Shown here: positions 39,106 to 48,501 of the stretch, piece after piece
How the letters are laid out: each line of letters starts with the position of its first letter
How positions within the stretch are numbered: the stretch's first letter is position 1
Source: Cryobacterium sp. PH31-AA6
Lineage (GTDB): Bacteria; Actinomycetota; Actinomycetes; Actinomycetales; Microbacteriaceae
DNA: 64,000 nt
Assembly (NCBI RefSeq): GCF_030063195.1
Contig: NZ_JASISS010000004.1
Span: 122,497 to 186,496 of the forward strand
Direction: 5' to 3'
Notes under the pieces: generated by a model
Database searches by the model: none
What the model was told of the DNA's origin: nothing
The model's input: the letters and a program-made list of their open reading frames with translations, nothing else
Made by a program: the position numbers and the translations under genes

Positions 39106-39510
39106 ATGGCCCACCTGCGACGCACGTCCGGGCCCGCCGGGGACCTTGGTTCGGCGGCGGCCGAGTTCGTGATGGTCGGCGCGCTCCTCACGGTGCTCAC
39201 CCTCACCGTCATGCAACTGGCCCTCGCCCTGCACGTTCGCAACACCGCACTCGATGCGGCGGCCGAGGGTGCACGGTTCGCCGCGCTCGCCGATTCCAGC
39301 CTGGCCGAGGGCGTCGCGCGCACCAGGGAACTGGTCACCGTGGCGCTCGGTCCCGGCTACGCCACGGATGTCGTGGCCGGCTACGGCGAGTACGACGGCT
39401 ACCCGAGCGTGCAGGTTCGGGTTGTCGCGCCCCTGCCGCTGCTTGGCCTGATCGGACTCGACCGCGGACTGGAGGTGGTGGGCCATGCCGCCGTTGAGCG
39501 CCTGGGCTGA
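39106..39510 (+). CDS. TadE-like pilus assembly protein
   Basis: This 134-residue protein has the TadE motif: SAAAEFVMVGALLTVLTLTV, a single N-terminal membrane helix with the conserved Glu, then LHVRNTALDAAAEGARFAAL. TadE/F are pseudopilins of the Tad secretion system that builds Flp pili. The next gene overlaps its 3' end. Confidence 0.8.
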   Translation: MAHLRRTSGPAGDLGSAAAEFVMVGALLTVLTLTVMQLALALHVRNTALDAAAEGARFAALADSSLAEGVARTRELVTVALGPGYATDVVAGYGEYDGYPSVQVRVVAPLPLLGLIGLDRGLEVVGHAAVERLG

Positions 39511-39973
39511 GACTCGGACCGGTACGGGGCGGAGGCTCCGACTGCCGCACGACGACACAGGGTCGGCCTCCCTCGAATTCATCACCGCCGGCATGATCCT
39601 TCTGGTCCCGCTCGTCTACCTTGTGGTCGCCCTGTCGGCGCTGCAGGGCGGGGCCTTCGCGGTGGAGGGAGCCGCACGGCAGGCCGCTCGCGTGTTCGTG
39701 CAGGCGCCCGACGAGGCCGCGGCGTATGCCGGTGCCCTCCGAGCGGTGCGGGTCGGACTCGACGACTACGGCATTCCCGGGGACAGTGCCGAGATGACCA
39801 TCGACTGTGGGGCCGGCGGATGCCTGGCCAGGCGGAGTCCGGTGTCCGTCACCGTGCGGATTCGGGTGCCGTTGCCGCTGGTACCCGACCTGCTCTCCCT
39901 TCGGAGTGCGGCGAGCATCCCGATGGAAGGTGTGGCCACGCAGACCGTCTCCCGTTTCCGGCGGGCCGGATGA
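39485..39973 (+). CDS. TadF-like pseudopilin
   Basis: This 162-residue protein contains GSASLEFITAGMILLVPLVY, a TadE/F-type membrane helix with Glu at position 5 of the helix, then AVEGAARQAARVFV. GGAGGTGG precedes the ATG, which lies inside the end of tadE. It carries a CGAGGC pair that may form a disulfide outside the membrane. The gene is part of the tad operon. Confidence 0.75.
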   Translation: MPPLSAWAETRTGTGRRLRLPHDDTGSASLEFITAGMILLVPLVYLVVALSALQGGAFAVEGAARQAARVFVQAPDEAAAYAGALRAVRVGLDDYGIPGDSAEMTIDCGAGGCLARRSPVSVTVRIRVPLPLVPDLLSLRSAASIPMEGVATQTVSRFRRAG

Positions 39974-40416
39974 TGCCCCGGGGGCACCGCGCATCCGATG
40001 ACGAGGGATCGACCCTGATCCTGACGATCTTCTACGGATTCCTCGCCATTGTTCTGATCCTCGTCGTCGTCGGGGCGAGTTCGCTCTACCTCGAGCGCAA
40101 ACGACTGCTCGCCCTGGCCGACGGGGCCGCGCTCGCCGGTGCCGAGTCCTTCACCCTCGACGCCGTGTCCCTGGAAGCGCAGACGCCTCGGCCGGTGCTT
40201 CGCTCAGTCGAGGTGCGTGCGGCCGCTGAGGCCTACCTGACCGTTGCGCCCCATGGCGGAGTGGTCGGAGTGCAGCTGACCGGGGCCGACTCGGCGGATG
40301 GTCGGAGCGCCACCGTCTCGCTCGGCGCGATCTGGCGCCCGCCGGTGCTGGCCTTCTTCCTGCCGGAGGGCGTGCCGCTGGAGGTCACGGCCGTTGCCAG
40401 ATCCGTGTTCCGGTGA
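39970..40416 (+). CDS. TadG-like / Rv3658-type pilus-associated protein
   Basis: This 148-residue protein contains DEGSTLILTIFYGFLAIVLI and then ERKRLLALADGAALAGAESF, as in TadG-type N-termini with the 'rr.lq..aDaaALAgA' signature. It is the last gene of the operon; the ATG overlaps the preceding stop. Full TadG proteins are longer, so this is a short actinobacterial form. Confidence 0.7.
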   Translation: MMPRGHRASDDEGSTLILTIFYGFLAIVLILVVVGASSLYLERKRLLALADGAALAGAESFTLDAVSLEAQTPRPVLRSVEVRAAAEAYLTVAPHGGVVGVQLTGADSADGRSATVSLGAIWRPPVLAFFLPEGVPLEVTAVARSVFR

Positions 40417-40520
40417 GCGGGGAGCGGGGAGCAGGGAGCAGGGAGCAGGGCGCAAGGAGCGGGGAGCAGGGAGCAGGGAGCGGAGAGCAGGGAGAAGGGA
40501 GCAAGGAGCGGGGAGCGGGG
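40415..40520 (+). repeat. G-rich heptamer tandem repeat
   Basis: About fifteen 7-bp units of the kind GGGGAGC or AGGGAGC run from the tad operon stop to just before the EamA gene. G-runs of three or four recur every seven bases on the plus strand, a pattern able to form G-quadruplexes. No gene is encoded here. Confidence 0.85.
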
Positions 40521-40584
40521 ACACCGGTCCCGGTGAACCGGTACTCTCAAAAGCGCGCTCGTTCGGGCGCGGACGAGGAGAGCC

Positions 40585-41469
40585 GTGACCGCCCAGCGCG
40601 ACCGTTTGGCTGGCGCGGGCGCACAGCTCGCCACCGAAGTGAGCATCAACTTCGGATCCTCGCTTGCCGGCCTGGCCATTCCGCTGGTCGGCTCACCCGT
40701 CGTGGTCGCGGTCAGGCAACTCGTGATGGCCTGTGTGGTGCTGCCGTTCTACCGTCCGAAACTGGCGAACCTGTCCTGGCGCAGGCTCTGGCCGGCCCTG
40801 GCGCTCGGGTTGGTCCTCGCGATCATGAACCTGACCTTTTACGAGGCCGTCGACCTGCTGGGACTGGGCGTGGCCGCGACCATCGAGTTCCTCGGCCCGT
40901 TCGCCCTCGCTCTCGCGTCCTCGCGGCGCCCCATCGATTTCATCTGCGCGAGTGCAGCAGCGGCCGGGGTCTTCCTGCTCACCTGGTCCGCGGGGGAGCT
41001 GAACTTGCTCGGTATCCTCTTCGCTCTGGCGGCCGCAGCATCCTGGGCGGCCTACATTCTTCTCACCCGGCGGGTGGCCGTGACCTTTCCGGGGCTCGAA
41101 GGCATCTCGGTGGCCAGCGTCGTGAGCCTGACCCTTCTCGTGCCGTTCGCGCTCGTCACGGTGGACTACTCCAGCCTGAATTGGAGTGTCGTCGGGCTAT
41201 TGCTCGCGGTCGGTGTGCTCTCCTCGGCCTTTCCCTACACGCTCGACACCTACATCCTGCGCCGGATCACCCCGCGCCTCTACGCGATCATCACGAGCTT
41301 CGGCCCGGTCGTCGCGGCCCTGTTCGGCGCACTGGTGCTCGGGGAGACGTTCCTGGTGCAGCAGGTGGTGGCCATCGTCGTTGTCTGTACGGCAGCCGGA
41401 GTCTCGATCGCCACCCAGCGCGATCGCCCGAAATCCGACCTCGAGATCACCGCGGGCGCGATCTCCTGA
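40585..41469 (+). CDS. EamA/RhtA-type exporter
   Basis: This 294-residue protein has ten predicted helices in two EamA repeats. Motifs such as MNLTFYEAVDLLGLGVAATI and VVAALFGALVLGETFLVQQV are typical of threonine/homoserine-type (RhtA) drug/metabolite exporters. It starts at GTG 40585 with GGAGAG upstream. The substrate cannot be read from the sequence. Confidence 0.8.
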   Translation: MTAQRDRLAGAGAQLATEVSINFGSSLAGLAIPLVGSPVVVAVRQLVMACVVLPFYRPKLANLSWRRLWPALALGLVLAIMNLTFYEAVDLLGLGVAATIEFLGPFALALASSRRPIDFICASAAAAGVFLLTWSAGELNLLGILFALAAAASWAAYILLTRRVAVTFPGLEGISVASVVSLTLLVPFALVTVDYSSLNWSVVGLLLAVGVLSSAFPYTLDTYILRRITPRLYAIITSFGPVVAALFGALVLGETFLVQQVVAIVVVCTAAGVSIATQRDRPKSDLEITAGAIS

Positions 41470-41503
41470 TCCTGCCGCTGCGCGGCGCTGCACCCGCGGG
41501 ACG

Positions 41504-42163
41504 CTATTCGACGACGATTCCGCCGTGGGCCGCGAGCAGGGGAGCGAGCAAGCTCAACTGCTGGTCGTCGATGGTCGCGCCGCGGAGCCCGTCAAGGCCA
41601 CGGATGACGCTGAAGCCGGTCGAACGCAGATCGACGTCTTTGAGGGTGGCGCCGGACAGATCGAGGGTGCCGATTCGGCAGTCCCGCAGCTCCACCCGTT
41701 GTGCGACGACGCTGCCGAGGTCGAGTTCTTCGATGATGCAGTTGGAGAAGAGCACGTCGGTGAGCCTGGCGTTCCGCAGATTCACGAAATCGAGTTTGGA
41801 ACCGTCGATGTGAACACCGCGGAGTTCGGACTCGTAGAGCTCGACCGAGCCGAGTCTGGAGCGTTCGATGCGCACGTCGCGCCAGCTCGAGCGCGGTGCT
41901 TTCAGCACTGCGGCGTGCACTTCACCGGCGACGCACTCGGCCAGGGTCGCACCGCGCAGGGTCGCGCCGTCGAGCGAGACCCGGTGGAATTCACACTCGA
42001 GAAAGCCGGCGCCGGTGAGGTCGCGGCCGGACAGATCCAAACCGTCAAAGATTAGGGCGTCGTAGCTGCCGCCGGCCCGCACGGCGGCCGGGTCGGCGGC
42101 GCTGAGTCCGCTCAGACGGATCGGGTCGATGAGCGGACCGCGGGTCGCCGAACGTGCCGCCAT
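41504..42163 (-). CDS. Pentapeptide-repeat protein
   Basis: This 219-residue protein has A(D/N)LXX-type repeats from about residue 40 (FDGLDLSGRDLTGAGF, LDGATLRGATLAE, FVNLRNARLTDVLFSNC, TLDLSGATLKDVDL), forming a right-handed square helix. Family members include DNA mimics that protect gyrase, but many have unknown roles. ATG 42163 overlaps the stop of the Ddn-like gene (ATGA), so the two form an operon. Confidence 0.8.
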   Translation of the reverse strand: MAARSATRGPLIDPIRLSGLSAADPAAVRAGGSYDALIFDGLDLSGRDLTGAGFLECEFHRVSLDGATLRGATLAECVAGEVHAAVLKAPRSSWRDVRIERSRLGSVELYESELRGVHIDGSKLDFVNLRNARLTDVLFSNCIIEELDLGSVVAQRVELRDCRIGTLDLSGATLKDVDLRSTGFSVIRGLDGLRGATIDDQQLSLLAPLLAAHGGIVVE

Positions 42164-42606
42164 CAGGAGGCGGAGGCCGGTTCGAGCACGAAGACGGGGA
42201 TGACGCGGTCGGTTTTTGCCTCGTAGTCCGCGTAATCGGGGTAGGCCGCGACCGACCGGGCCCACCATTCGTCCCGTTCGGCGCCGCTGACCTCGCGGGC
42301 GACCATGTCCCATTTTTGCGGACCGTCCTGAAGCTCGACGAGCGGATGCGCGACCACGTTGGCGTACCAGACCGGGTTCTTCGGACTGCCGCCGAGCGAC
42401 GCGATCGCGGCATAACGACCCTCGTGCTCCACCCGCATCAACGGGGCCTTGCGCAGCTTGCCCGACTTCGCACCGACGGTGGTCAGCACGATGACGGGCA
42501 TCCCGCGCATCGTGGTGCCGTCCTGTCCGCCAGAGCTCTCATAGAGGTCGACCTGGTCGCGTACCCATTTTTGAGGGCTGGGCTCGTATTCTCCGTGCAA
42601 TGGCAT
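42163..42606 (-). CDS. Ddn-type nitroreductase/quinone reductase (DUF385)
   Basis: This 147-residue protein starts [20 protein letters not shown] followed by [20 protein letters not shown] and [18 protein letters not shown]. This is the signature of F420-dependent deazaflavin reductases (Ddn). [13 protein letters not shown] is also conserved. It reduces quinones or nitro compounds with F420H2. ATG 42606 gives the usual family N-terminus; an upstream ATG at 42639 is possible. Confidence 0.85.
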   Translation of the reverse strand: MPLHGEYEPSPQKWVRDQVDLYESSGGQDGTTMRGMPVIVLTTVGAKSGKLRKAPLMRVEHEGRYAAIASLGGSPKNPVWYANVVAHPLVELQDGPQKWDMVAREVSGAERDEWWARSVAAYPDYADYEAKTDRVIPVFVLEPASAS

Positions 42607-42642
42607 GTCACCATTCAACGCGATTCGCGGGGCCGGCATTCC

Positions 42643-43911
42643 CTACGGTCGTCGCCGGGGCCGACCCGGCGCGTAGCGCGGAAGGTAACGCCCGAGGATC
42701 ACCGCACCGAGTAGCCCGAACACCCCCATCACTCCGCTCGCGAGCGACAGGGACGCCAGCGCGGTCAGACCAGACACCGCCAGGGGAGCGGCGGCGCCGC
42801 CGAGGTCCGCCGTGAAACGCCACGCACCGAGGAACGGTGCCGGATTCTTCTTCGGGGCGAGGTCGGCCCCGAGAGTCATCAACAGACCGCTGCCGATCCC
42901 GTTGGCCAGGGACAGGAACATCGCGACGGCGATGAACCATTCCACGTTGCTCGGCAGGTCGTGGGTGGCCGCGAGCACGAGGTGCCCGGCGCCCAGGCCG
43001 ATCATCGACGGCAACGCCGTCCACATCCGGCCGAACCGGTCCATGATCTGGCCGCTGGCGTAGAACAGCGCGAAGTCAATGCCGCCGGCGATGCCGATGA
43101 TCAGCGCGATGTCCGGCTCGCTGATGCCGATGCTCACGGCCCAGAGCGGCAGGATCACCGTGCGGCTGGCGCGCATGGCACCGATCAGCCCCGCGCCGGA
43201 GCCGAGCTTGCCGAGCACGGCCCGGTAGCTCCAGATGGTGCGGAAGAGCCCCTCGGATTCCTTGGCCGCCAGTTCCTCGCCGGCGCTCCGCACGGTGCCG
43301 TCGGCTGCGACGGACATCTCGGGCTTCCCGAAGGTGCTCGACGGGTCGCGGAGCAGCAGGAGCATGGCGGCAGCGCCCAGGCAACAGACCACGAAGACCC
43401 AGAACACGGACTGGGTGTTGCCGGTCACCCGGATCAGGCCGGTCGCGATGAACGGTCCGATGAACCAGCCGGCCCGGAAGATGCCGCCGAGGGTGGACAG
43501 TGCCCTGGCCCGGTAGGCGAGTGGCACGTATGTCGTCATGAAGGCGTGCCGGGCCAGGGCGAACACGGCGGTCGCCAGGCCGACGAGGAAGATGCCCACG
43601 CCGAGCATCAGCGGGCTCGTGGCGGCGATGCAGATCAGCACGGCGATGATCGCGAGCAGCGAGGCCCAGATCATCGCGTTGCGCTCGCCGATCCGGGAGA
43701 CCACCCAGCCGCTGGGAATGTCGCCGATGAGCTCGCCGACCATGATCATCGCGGCGATCAGCCCGGCGATGGCCAGGGACGCTCCGAGGTTGTTGGCGAC
43801 GATGGGAATGAGCGGAATGATCGCGCCCTCGCCGATCGAGAACAGCAGGGTCGGCAGGAAGGCGGCGAGTGCAACAGAGCGCAGGCTGAAGGAGCGTTCT
43901 TCGTTACTCAT
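42643..43911 (-). CDS. MFS transporter
   Basis: This 422-residue protein has twelve predicted membrane helices and the MFS loop motif [15 protein letters not shown] between helices 2 and 3. A soluble loop of about 40 residues lies in the centre. It resembles multidrug or sugar exporters. It is divergent from prfB with a 73-bp shared promoter region. The substrate is unknown. Confidence 0.82.
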   Translation of the reverse strand: MSNEERSFSLRSVALAAFLPTLLFSIGEGAIIPLIPIVANNLGASLAIAGLIAAMIMVGELIGDIPSGWVVSRIGERNAMIWASLLAIIAVLICIAATSPLMLGVGIFLVGLATAVFALARHAFMTTYVPLAYRARALSTLGGIFRAGWFIGPFIATGLIRVTGNTQSVFWVFVVCCLGAAAMLLLLRDPSSTFGKPEMSVAADGTVRSAGEELAAKESEGLFRTIWSYRAVLGKLGSGAGLIGAMRASRTVILPLWAVSIGISEPDIALIIGIAGGIDFALFYASGQIMDRFGRMWTALPSMIGLGAGHLVLAATHDLPSNVEWFIAVAMFLSLANGIGSGLLMTLGADLAPKKNPAPFLGAWRFTADLGGAAAPLAVSGLTALASLSLASGVMGVFGLLGAVILGRYLPRYAPGRPRRRP

Positions 43912-43984
43912 GGCTCCTCGATGCTACTTCAGCACCCGCGCGGCAATGACCTCCGCCGAGCGGCCCGGTAGGCTGGGGTCCGAC

Positions 43985-45097
43985 ATGATTGAGCTGGACT
44001 TTTCGGAGCAGATCGCCGCACTGCGGGCCACCTTTGACGACATCCGGTCGGTGATCGATATCGATCGGCTTCGCACGGACATCGCCGACCTGAGCGAACA
44101 GGCCGGCGCGCCCGACCTGTGGGACGACTCCGAGCACGCCCAGAAGGTGACCAGCGCCCTCAGCCATCGCCAGTCCGATCTGGCCCGGATCGTGAGTATC
44201 GAGCGCCGCCTCGACGATCTCGAGGTCCTCGTGGAGATGGCCAATGACGGTGAGGGCGACGAAGAATCCGCCACGGAAGCGACCACCGAGCTCGCAAGCC
44301 TGCAGAAGGTGCTCGGGCAGCTCGAGGTGCAGACCTTGCTCAACGGCGAATTCGACGAGCGTCCCGCCGTCGTCACGATCCGTTCCGGTGCCGGCGGCGT
44401 CGACGCCGCCGACTTCGCCGAGATGCTGTTGCGGATGTACCTGCGCTGGGCCGAGCAGCACAACTACCCGGTCCAGGTTCTCGACGTCGGCTACGCCGAG
44501 GAGGCCGGCATCAAGTCCGCGACCTTCCAGGTTGATTCCCCGTATGCCTTCGGCACGCTGAGCGTCGAGGCGGGCACCCATCGGCTCGTCCGGATGAGCC
44601 CGTTCAACTCTGCGGGCAAACGTCAGACGTCGTTCGCCGCGGTCGAGGTCGTGCCCCTGATCGAACAGACCGAATCGATTGAGATTCCCGACACGGACAT
44701 TCGAGTCGACGTGTTCCGTTCGAGCGGTCCAGGCGGCCAGTCGGTGAACACGACCGACTCCGCGGTGCGGATCACCCACCTCCCGACCGGCACCGTGGTG
44801 AGCTGTCAGAACGAGAAGAGCCAGATCCAGAACCGGGCCGCCGCTCTGCGGGTGCTGCAGTCACGTCTGCTCCTGCTGCAGCGCGAGCAGGAGGCCGCGA
44901 CCAAGAAGGAACTGGCCGGGGTCATCACCGCCAGCTGGGGCGACCAGATGCGCAGCTACGTGCTCGCGCCCTACCAAATGGTGAAGGATCTCCGCACCAA
45001 CCACGAGACAAACAATCCCAGCCAGGTCTTCGACGGTGACCTCGACCCGTTCATCGCCGCCGGAATCCGCTGGCGCAAGCAGGCACCGAAGGACTAG
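43985..45097 (+). CDS. prfB: Peptide chain release factor 2
   Basis: This 370-residue protein has [14 protein letters not shown], which contains the SPF stop-codon recognition tripeptide of RF2, and [20 protein letters not shown], whose GGQ triggers peptide release. It recognises UAA and UGA. No internal UGA frameshift is present, unlike E. coli prfB. It lies upstream of ftsE, an order common in actinobacteria. Confidence 0.95.
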   Translation: MIELDFSEQIAALRATFDDIRSVIDIDRLRTDIADLSEQAGAPDLWDDSEHAQKVTSALSHRQSDLARIVSIERRLDDLEVLVEMANDGEGDEESATEATTELASLQKVLGQLEVQTLLNGEFDERPAVVTIRSGAGGVDAADFAEMLLRMYLRWAEQHNYPVQVLDVGYAEEAGIKSATFQVDSPYAFGTLSVEAGTHRLVRMSPFNSAGKRQTSFAAVEVVPLIEQTESIEIPDTDIRVDVFRSSGPGGQSVNTTDSAVRITHLPTGTVVSCQNEKSQIQNRAAALRVLQSRLLLLQREQEAATKKELAGVITASWGDQMRSYVLAPYQMVKDLRTNHETNNPSQVFDGDLDPFIAAGIRWRKQAPKD

Positions 45098-45104
45098 CGC
45101 CTCG

Positions 45105-45123
45105 CGGACCGCTTTTCGGTCCG
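45105..45123 (+). terminator. Hairpin after prfB
   Basis: CGGACC, a 7-base loop GCTTTTC and GGTCCG form a compact stem eight bases after the prfB stop. There is no T-run, so the ends of prfB and ftsE transcripts may be only partly separated. Confidence 0.5.
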
Positions 45124-45185
45124 AGTCTGCGGTTGGGTATGTCGCAGTAGGAAAAACCCAGAAGCCTGCTTAGGCTCAAGGGGCC

Positions 45186-46391
45186 ATGATCCGTTTTGAC
45201 AACATCACCAAGAAGTACCCGGGAACCAACCGACCTGCCCTGGACGCCGTCAGCGTCGAAGTGCTGCGCGGCGAGTTCGTCTTTCTCGTCGGCGCGTCCG
45301 GCTCGGGCAAGTCGACCTGTCTGCGACTCGTCCTCAAGGAGGACCGACCGACCAGCGGCAGCATTCACGTGCTCGGTCAGGATCTGCGGTCGATCTCGAA
45401 TCGCAAGGTGCCGTATTTCCGCCGCAATCTCGGAGTGGTCTTCCAGGACTTCCGTCTGCTGCCGAACAAGTCGGTCTTCGACAACGTCGCCTTCAGCCTT
45501 CAGGTCATCGGCAAGTCGCGGGGCTTCATCCAGGAAGCCGTTCCGGACACCCTGAAGATGGTCGGCCTGGCCGAAAAGGCGCAGCGACTGCCCCACGAAC
45601 TCTCCGGTGGTGAACAACAGCGCGTGGCCATCGCCCGTGCGATCGTGAACAAGCCGCAGGTGCTGCTCGCCGACGAGCCCACCGGAAACCTCGACCCCGC
45701 GACCAGCGCAGGCATCATGGCGCTGCTAGAACGGATCAACGCCGGCGGCACAACCGTGATCATGGCGACCCACGAGGCCGGCATCGTCGATCAGATGCGC
45801 CGCCGCGTGATCGAGCTTGCCGGCGGCAAGATCGTGCGCGACGAGCGCCAGGGCGGCTATGCCACCTCGGCCATTCCAACCATCACGGAGGGCTCCGGTT
45901 CGCATCGGCACTCCGACGCCCCGGCGGTTCCCGTCCCAGTCGTCCAGGCCGCAGCGGCTCGCGACTCTGCGGCCCCGGTCACGCACGCCCCGGTCGCGCA
46001 CGCCCCGGTCGCGCACGCCCCCGCTTTTCCCGCCGTCGCCCCCGGCCTCCCGTCGGTCTTCGCCCCGGCTCCCGCCCAGCCGCTCACCCATCCCTCCGCG
46101 CCTGAGCCGGTCGTGGCACCCGCCGCGCGCCAGACGCCGGTGCCGAGCCGGCCCTGGCGTGAGCAGACGTCCGCGACCGCGGCCGACACGGGCATGCCCA
46201 TGCGGCAGCCAGACCCGGAGCCGGACGAGGCTCCACCCGCCGAGACGGGCCGTCCGATGACGCGGCCGGTGCTGCCGGTCACCCAGCACGACGTGCCGGA
46301 ACAGCTGACGCTGGCCGAGAAACTCGGTCTGCGCGCCCCCGGCGAGAAAACGGACCAGTCCGGCGAACAGAATGTAGGACCCACCCGATGA
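45186..46391 (+). CDS. ftsE: Cell-division ABC ATPase FtsE with long C-terminal extension
   Basis: The protein has 401 residues. The ATPase has Walker [10 protein letters not shown] (36-44), signature LSGGEQQR (near residue 140), Walker [12 protein letters not shown] and the H-loop ATHEAG. FtsEX controls septal peptidoglycan hydrolases. Usual FtsE length is about 230; here another 170 residues follow, rich in Pro, Ala and Val, with [17 protein letters not shown] repeats and an end resembling [17 protein letters not shown]. The ATG of ftsX overlaps its stop. Confidence 0.93.
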   Translation: MIRFDNITKKYPGTNRPALDAVSVEVLRGEFVFLVGASGSGKSTCLRLVLKEDRPTSGSIHVLGQDLRSISNRKVPYFRRNLGVVFQDFRLLPNKSVFDNVAFSLQVIGKSRGFIQEAVPDTLKMVGLAEKAQRLPHELSGGEQQRVAIARAIVNKPQVLLADEPTGNLDPATSAGIMALLERINAGGTTVIMATHEAGIVDQMRRRVIELAGGKIVRDERQGGYATSAIPTITEGSGSHRHSDAPAVPVPVVQAAAARDSAAPVTHAPVAHAPVAHAPAFPAVAPGLPSVFAPAPAQPLTHPSAPEPVVAPAARQTPVPSRPWREQTSATAADTGMPMRQPDPEPDEAPPAETGRPMTRPVLPVTQHDVPEQLTLAEKLGLRAPGEKTDQSGEQNVGPTR

Positions 46392-47302
46392 GACTCGGCC
46401 TTGTGCTCTCCGAAGCCGCAAGCGGCCTCCGCCGCAACGCTTCAATGGTCGTGTCGGTCGTTCTCGTGACCTTCATCTCGCTGACATTTGTCGGCGCCGC
46501 CATCCTGATGCAGATGCAGGTCGGTCAGATGAAGAGTTTCTGGTACGACCGGGCTCAGGTCGGGATCTACATGTGCACCGCCATCTCGCCCGGCGAGACC
46601 TGCACCGCGGGCGAGGCCTCGGCAGACCAGATCGACTCGGTCACGGCCCAGCTCGAGTCGCCGACCCTGGCACCGTTCATCGACAAGTACTACTTCGAAA
46701 CGCACGATCAGGCTTTTGAGAACTTCAAGAAGCAGTTCGCAGGCAACCCGGTGGCCGACTATGTGACCCCCGACCAGCTGAACCAGACCTTCTGGGTCAA
46801 CCTGAAGGACCCGTCTCAGTCCGATGTGCTCGTGGAGAGCCTGTCCGGCGTCTCGGGGGTGGAGAACGTTGCCGACCAACGGAAGTACCTCGACCAGATC
46901 TTCTCCGTGCTCAACGTCGCCAGTTACACCGCGATCGGGATCGCCGCGCTCATGCTGGTGGCCGCGGCGCTGTTGATCGCCACCACGATCCGGCTTTCCG
47001 CGTTCTCACGACGCAGGGAGCTGGGGATCATGAGGCTGGTCGGGGCATCGAACCGATTCATCCAGACCCCGTTCATCCTCGAAGGTGTCTTCGCCGCACT
47101 ACTCGGTTCCCTCCTCGCGGGGGGAGCGATCGTGGCCATCGTGAACTTCTTCGTGCAGGGCTACCTCGGTGAGCGGTTCAAGGGGTTCTCCCTGGTGGGG
47201 ATGGAGGACGCCCTATTCGTGGTGCCGATCCTGCTTGTCGTCGGTGCGGTGCTTGCAGCCTTCTCGGCACAATTCGCGATCACCCGCTATCTCAAGGTTT
47301 GA
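46388..47302 (+). CDS. ftsX: Cell-division protein FtsX
   Basis: This 304-residue protein has a first membrane helix (about 20-42), a large extracellular domain (about 45-180) and then three helices ([20 protein letters not shown] and onward). [18 protein letters not shown] is the conserved permease loop. The extracellular domain holds two cysteines ([11 protein letters not shown]). It transmits the ATPase signal to cell-wall hydrolases outside. It is co-translated with ftsE. Confidence 0.93.
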   Translation: MRLGLVLSEAASGLRRNASMVVSVVLVTFISLTFVGAAILMQMQVGQMKSFWYDRAQVGIYMCTAISPGETCTAGEASADQIDSVTAQLESPTLAPFIDKYYFETHDQAFENFKKQFAGNPVADYVTPDQLNQTFWVNLKDPSQSDVLVESLSGVSGVENVADQRKYLDQIFSVLNVASYTAIGIAALMLVAAALLIATTIRLSAFSRRRELGIMRLVGASNRFIQTPFILEGVFAALLGSLLAGGAIVAIVNFFVQGYLGERFKGFSLVGMEDALFVVPILLVVGAVLAAFSAQFAITRYLKV

Positions 47303-47382
47303 TCCGAGAGGCTCACTCGCACGCTAGACTGATTGGCTGGCCGCCACCGGGCTGCCGGTCCACCATCGTTGAGGAGTAAGCC

Positions 47383-47859
47383 GTGCCCAGGGAACAAGGC
47401 GAGAAGGTCGTATCGACCAATCGCAAGGCACGCCATGATTACCTGATCGAGGAGACGTACGAGGCCGGAATGGTGCTCAGTGGCACCGAGGTCAAGTCGC
47501 TCAGGGCCGGGCGCGCATCCCTGGTCGACGGCTACGCGTTCATCGAGTCGGGCGAAGTCTGGCTGGATGCCGTGCACATCCAGGAGTACAAGGCCGGCAC
47601 CTGGACGAACCATCCGCCGCGGCGCAAGCGCAAGCTCCTCCTGCACAAGCAGGAAATCATCAAGATCAGCCACAAGACGAAAGAGGGCGGCTACACGCTC
47701 GTCCCGCTGCGAATCTATTTCAGCAACGGCAACGCCAAGGTCGAAATCGCCGTCGCCAAGGGCAAGAAAGAATACGACAAGCGCCAGACGCTGCGGGAAC
47801 GCCAGGACAAGCGCGAGTCCGACCGGGCCATCTCGGCCAGGAAGAACCTGGGCGACTAA
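47383..47859 (+). CDS. smpB: tmRNA-binding protein SmpB
   Basis: This 158-residue protein contains [40 protein letters not shown] and the basic C-terminal tail [20 protein letters not shown]. SmpB binds tmRNA and guides it into stalled ribosomes. It lies between ftsX and ssrA, the usual actinobacterial order. GTG 47383 has GAGGAG upstream. Confidence 0.95.
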   Translation: MPREQGEKVVSTNRKARHDYLIEETYEAGMVLSGTEVKSLRAGRASLVDGYAFIESGEVWLDAVHIQEYKAGTWTNHPPRRKRKLLLHKQEIIKISHKTKEGGYTLVPLRIYFSNGNAKVEIAVAKGKKEYDKRQTLRERQDKRESDRAISARKNLGD

Positions 47860-48024
47860 GACCGGGCGGTTTGCCGGCGATCGAGACATCGACGCCCGGA
47901 AGATTCTGTTGTAGAGTTAAAGGCTGCACGGGGCGTTCGCAAGAACTCGCCGGGCAGACTTGGAAACTCAACAGCGTGTGATAGTGACCCACCTGAGTGC
48001 CGCACGTCGGCATCGGGTGCATAT

Positions 48025-48399
48025 GGGGATGATCGGTTTCGACATTGCCTGCGCAATTATGAGAAGCGGGTCGAGGATGCAGGGTTATCTCGTAAACGAT
48101 CTCTGCAAAACGATAAGTGCCAAATCAAACCGCACTGACTTCGCCCTCGCTGCCTAAGCGAGCGCACTAAGAAGTCCGCCAGACCGGGAATGCTCTCTAC
48201 CCGGATCCTGACGTCATTTAGAGAGATTGCTCCTACTCTGAGCCGCGGGGTGTAGGGGGACTTAAACGAGGGCTGGGCTTGTCGGAGTAGCTGACAGTGG
48301 CAAATTCCGGAGCCGAGTAAAACGATTTCACTGGATACACCCGTAGAAGGCATATGACCACAGCAGTGGACCGGGGTTCAATTCCCCGCATCTCCACCA
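48025..48399 (+). ncRNA. ssrA: tmRNA, tag AKSNRTDFALAA
   Basis: The 5' end GGGGATGATCGGTTTCGACA pairs with the 3' end CATCTCC-A-CCA through a seven-pair acceptor (one G-U). The T-arm GGTTCAATTCC is present. The tag frame is GCC AAA TCA AAC CGC ACT GAC TTC GCC CTC GCT GCC TAA (48119-48157), ending in the usual ALAA degradation signal. CCA is encoded. tmRNA rescues stalled ribosomes with SmpB. Confidence 0.95.
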
Positions 48400-48453
48400 T
48401 CGGTCGCTATCACACGCTGTTGCTTGTTCCGAGGACGGCGGCTCGAGGGTCGA

Positions 48454-48495
48454 ACGAGAAAGGCCCGGATCCCCAGGGATCCGGGCCTTTCTCGT
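48454..48495. terminator. Strong bidirectional terminator
   Basis: Twenty perfectly paired bases (ACGAGAAAGGCCCGGATCCC and its complement) lie between ssrA and the convergent phosphoesterase gene. AAA and TTT near the base of the stem suit termination from either side. Confidence 0.85.
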
Positions 48496-48501
48496 CCTCG
48501 G

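Noticed and set aside
42961..43971. 336-codon plus-strand frame opposite the MFS gene
   Set aside because: Low-complexity shadow; the membrane protein on the minus strand has twelve helices and an MFS motif.
43985..45097. Autoregulatory frameshift in prfB
   Set aside because: The frame is open from start to stop with no in-frame UGA near codon 26.
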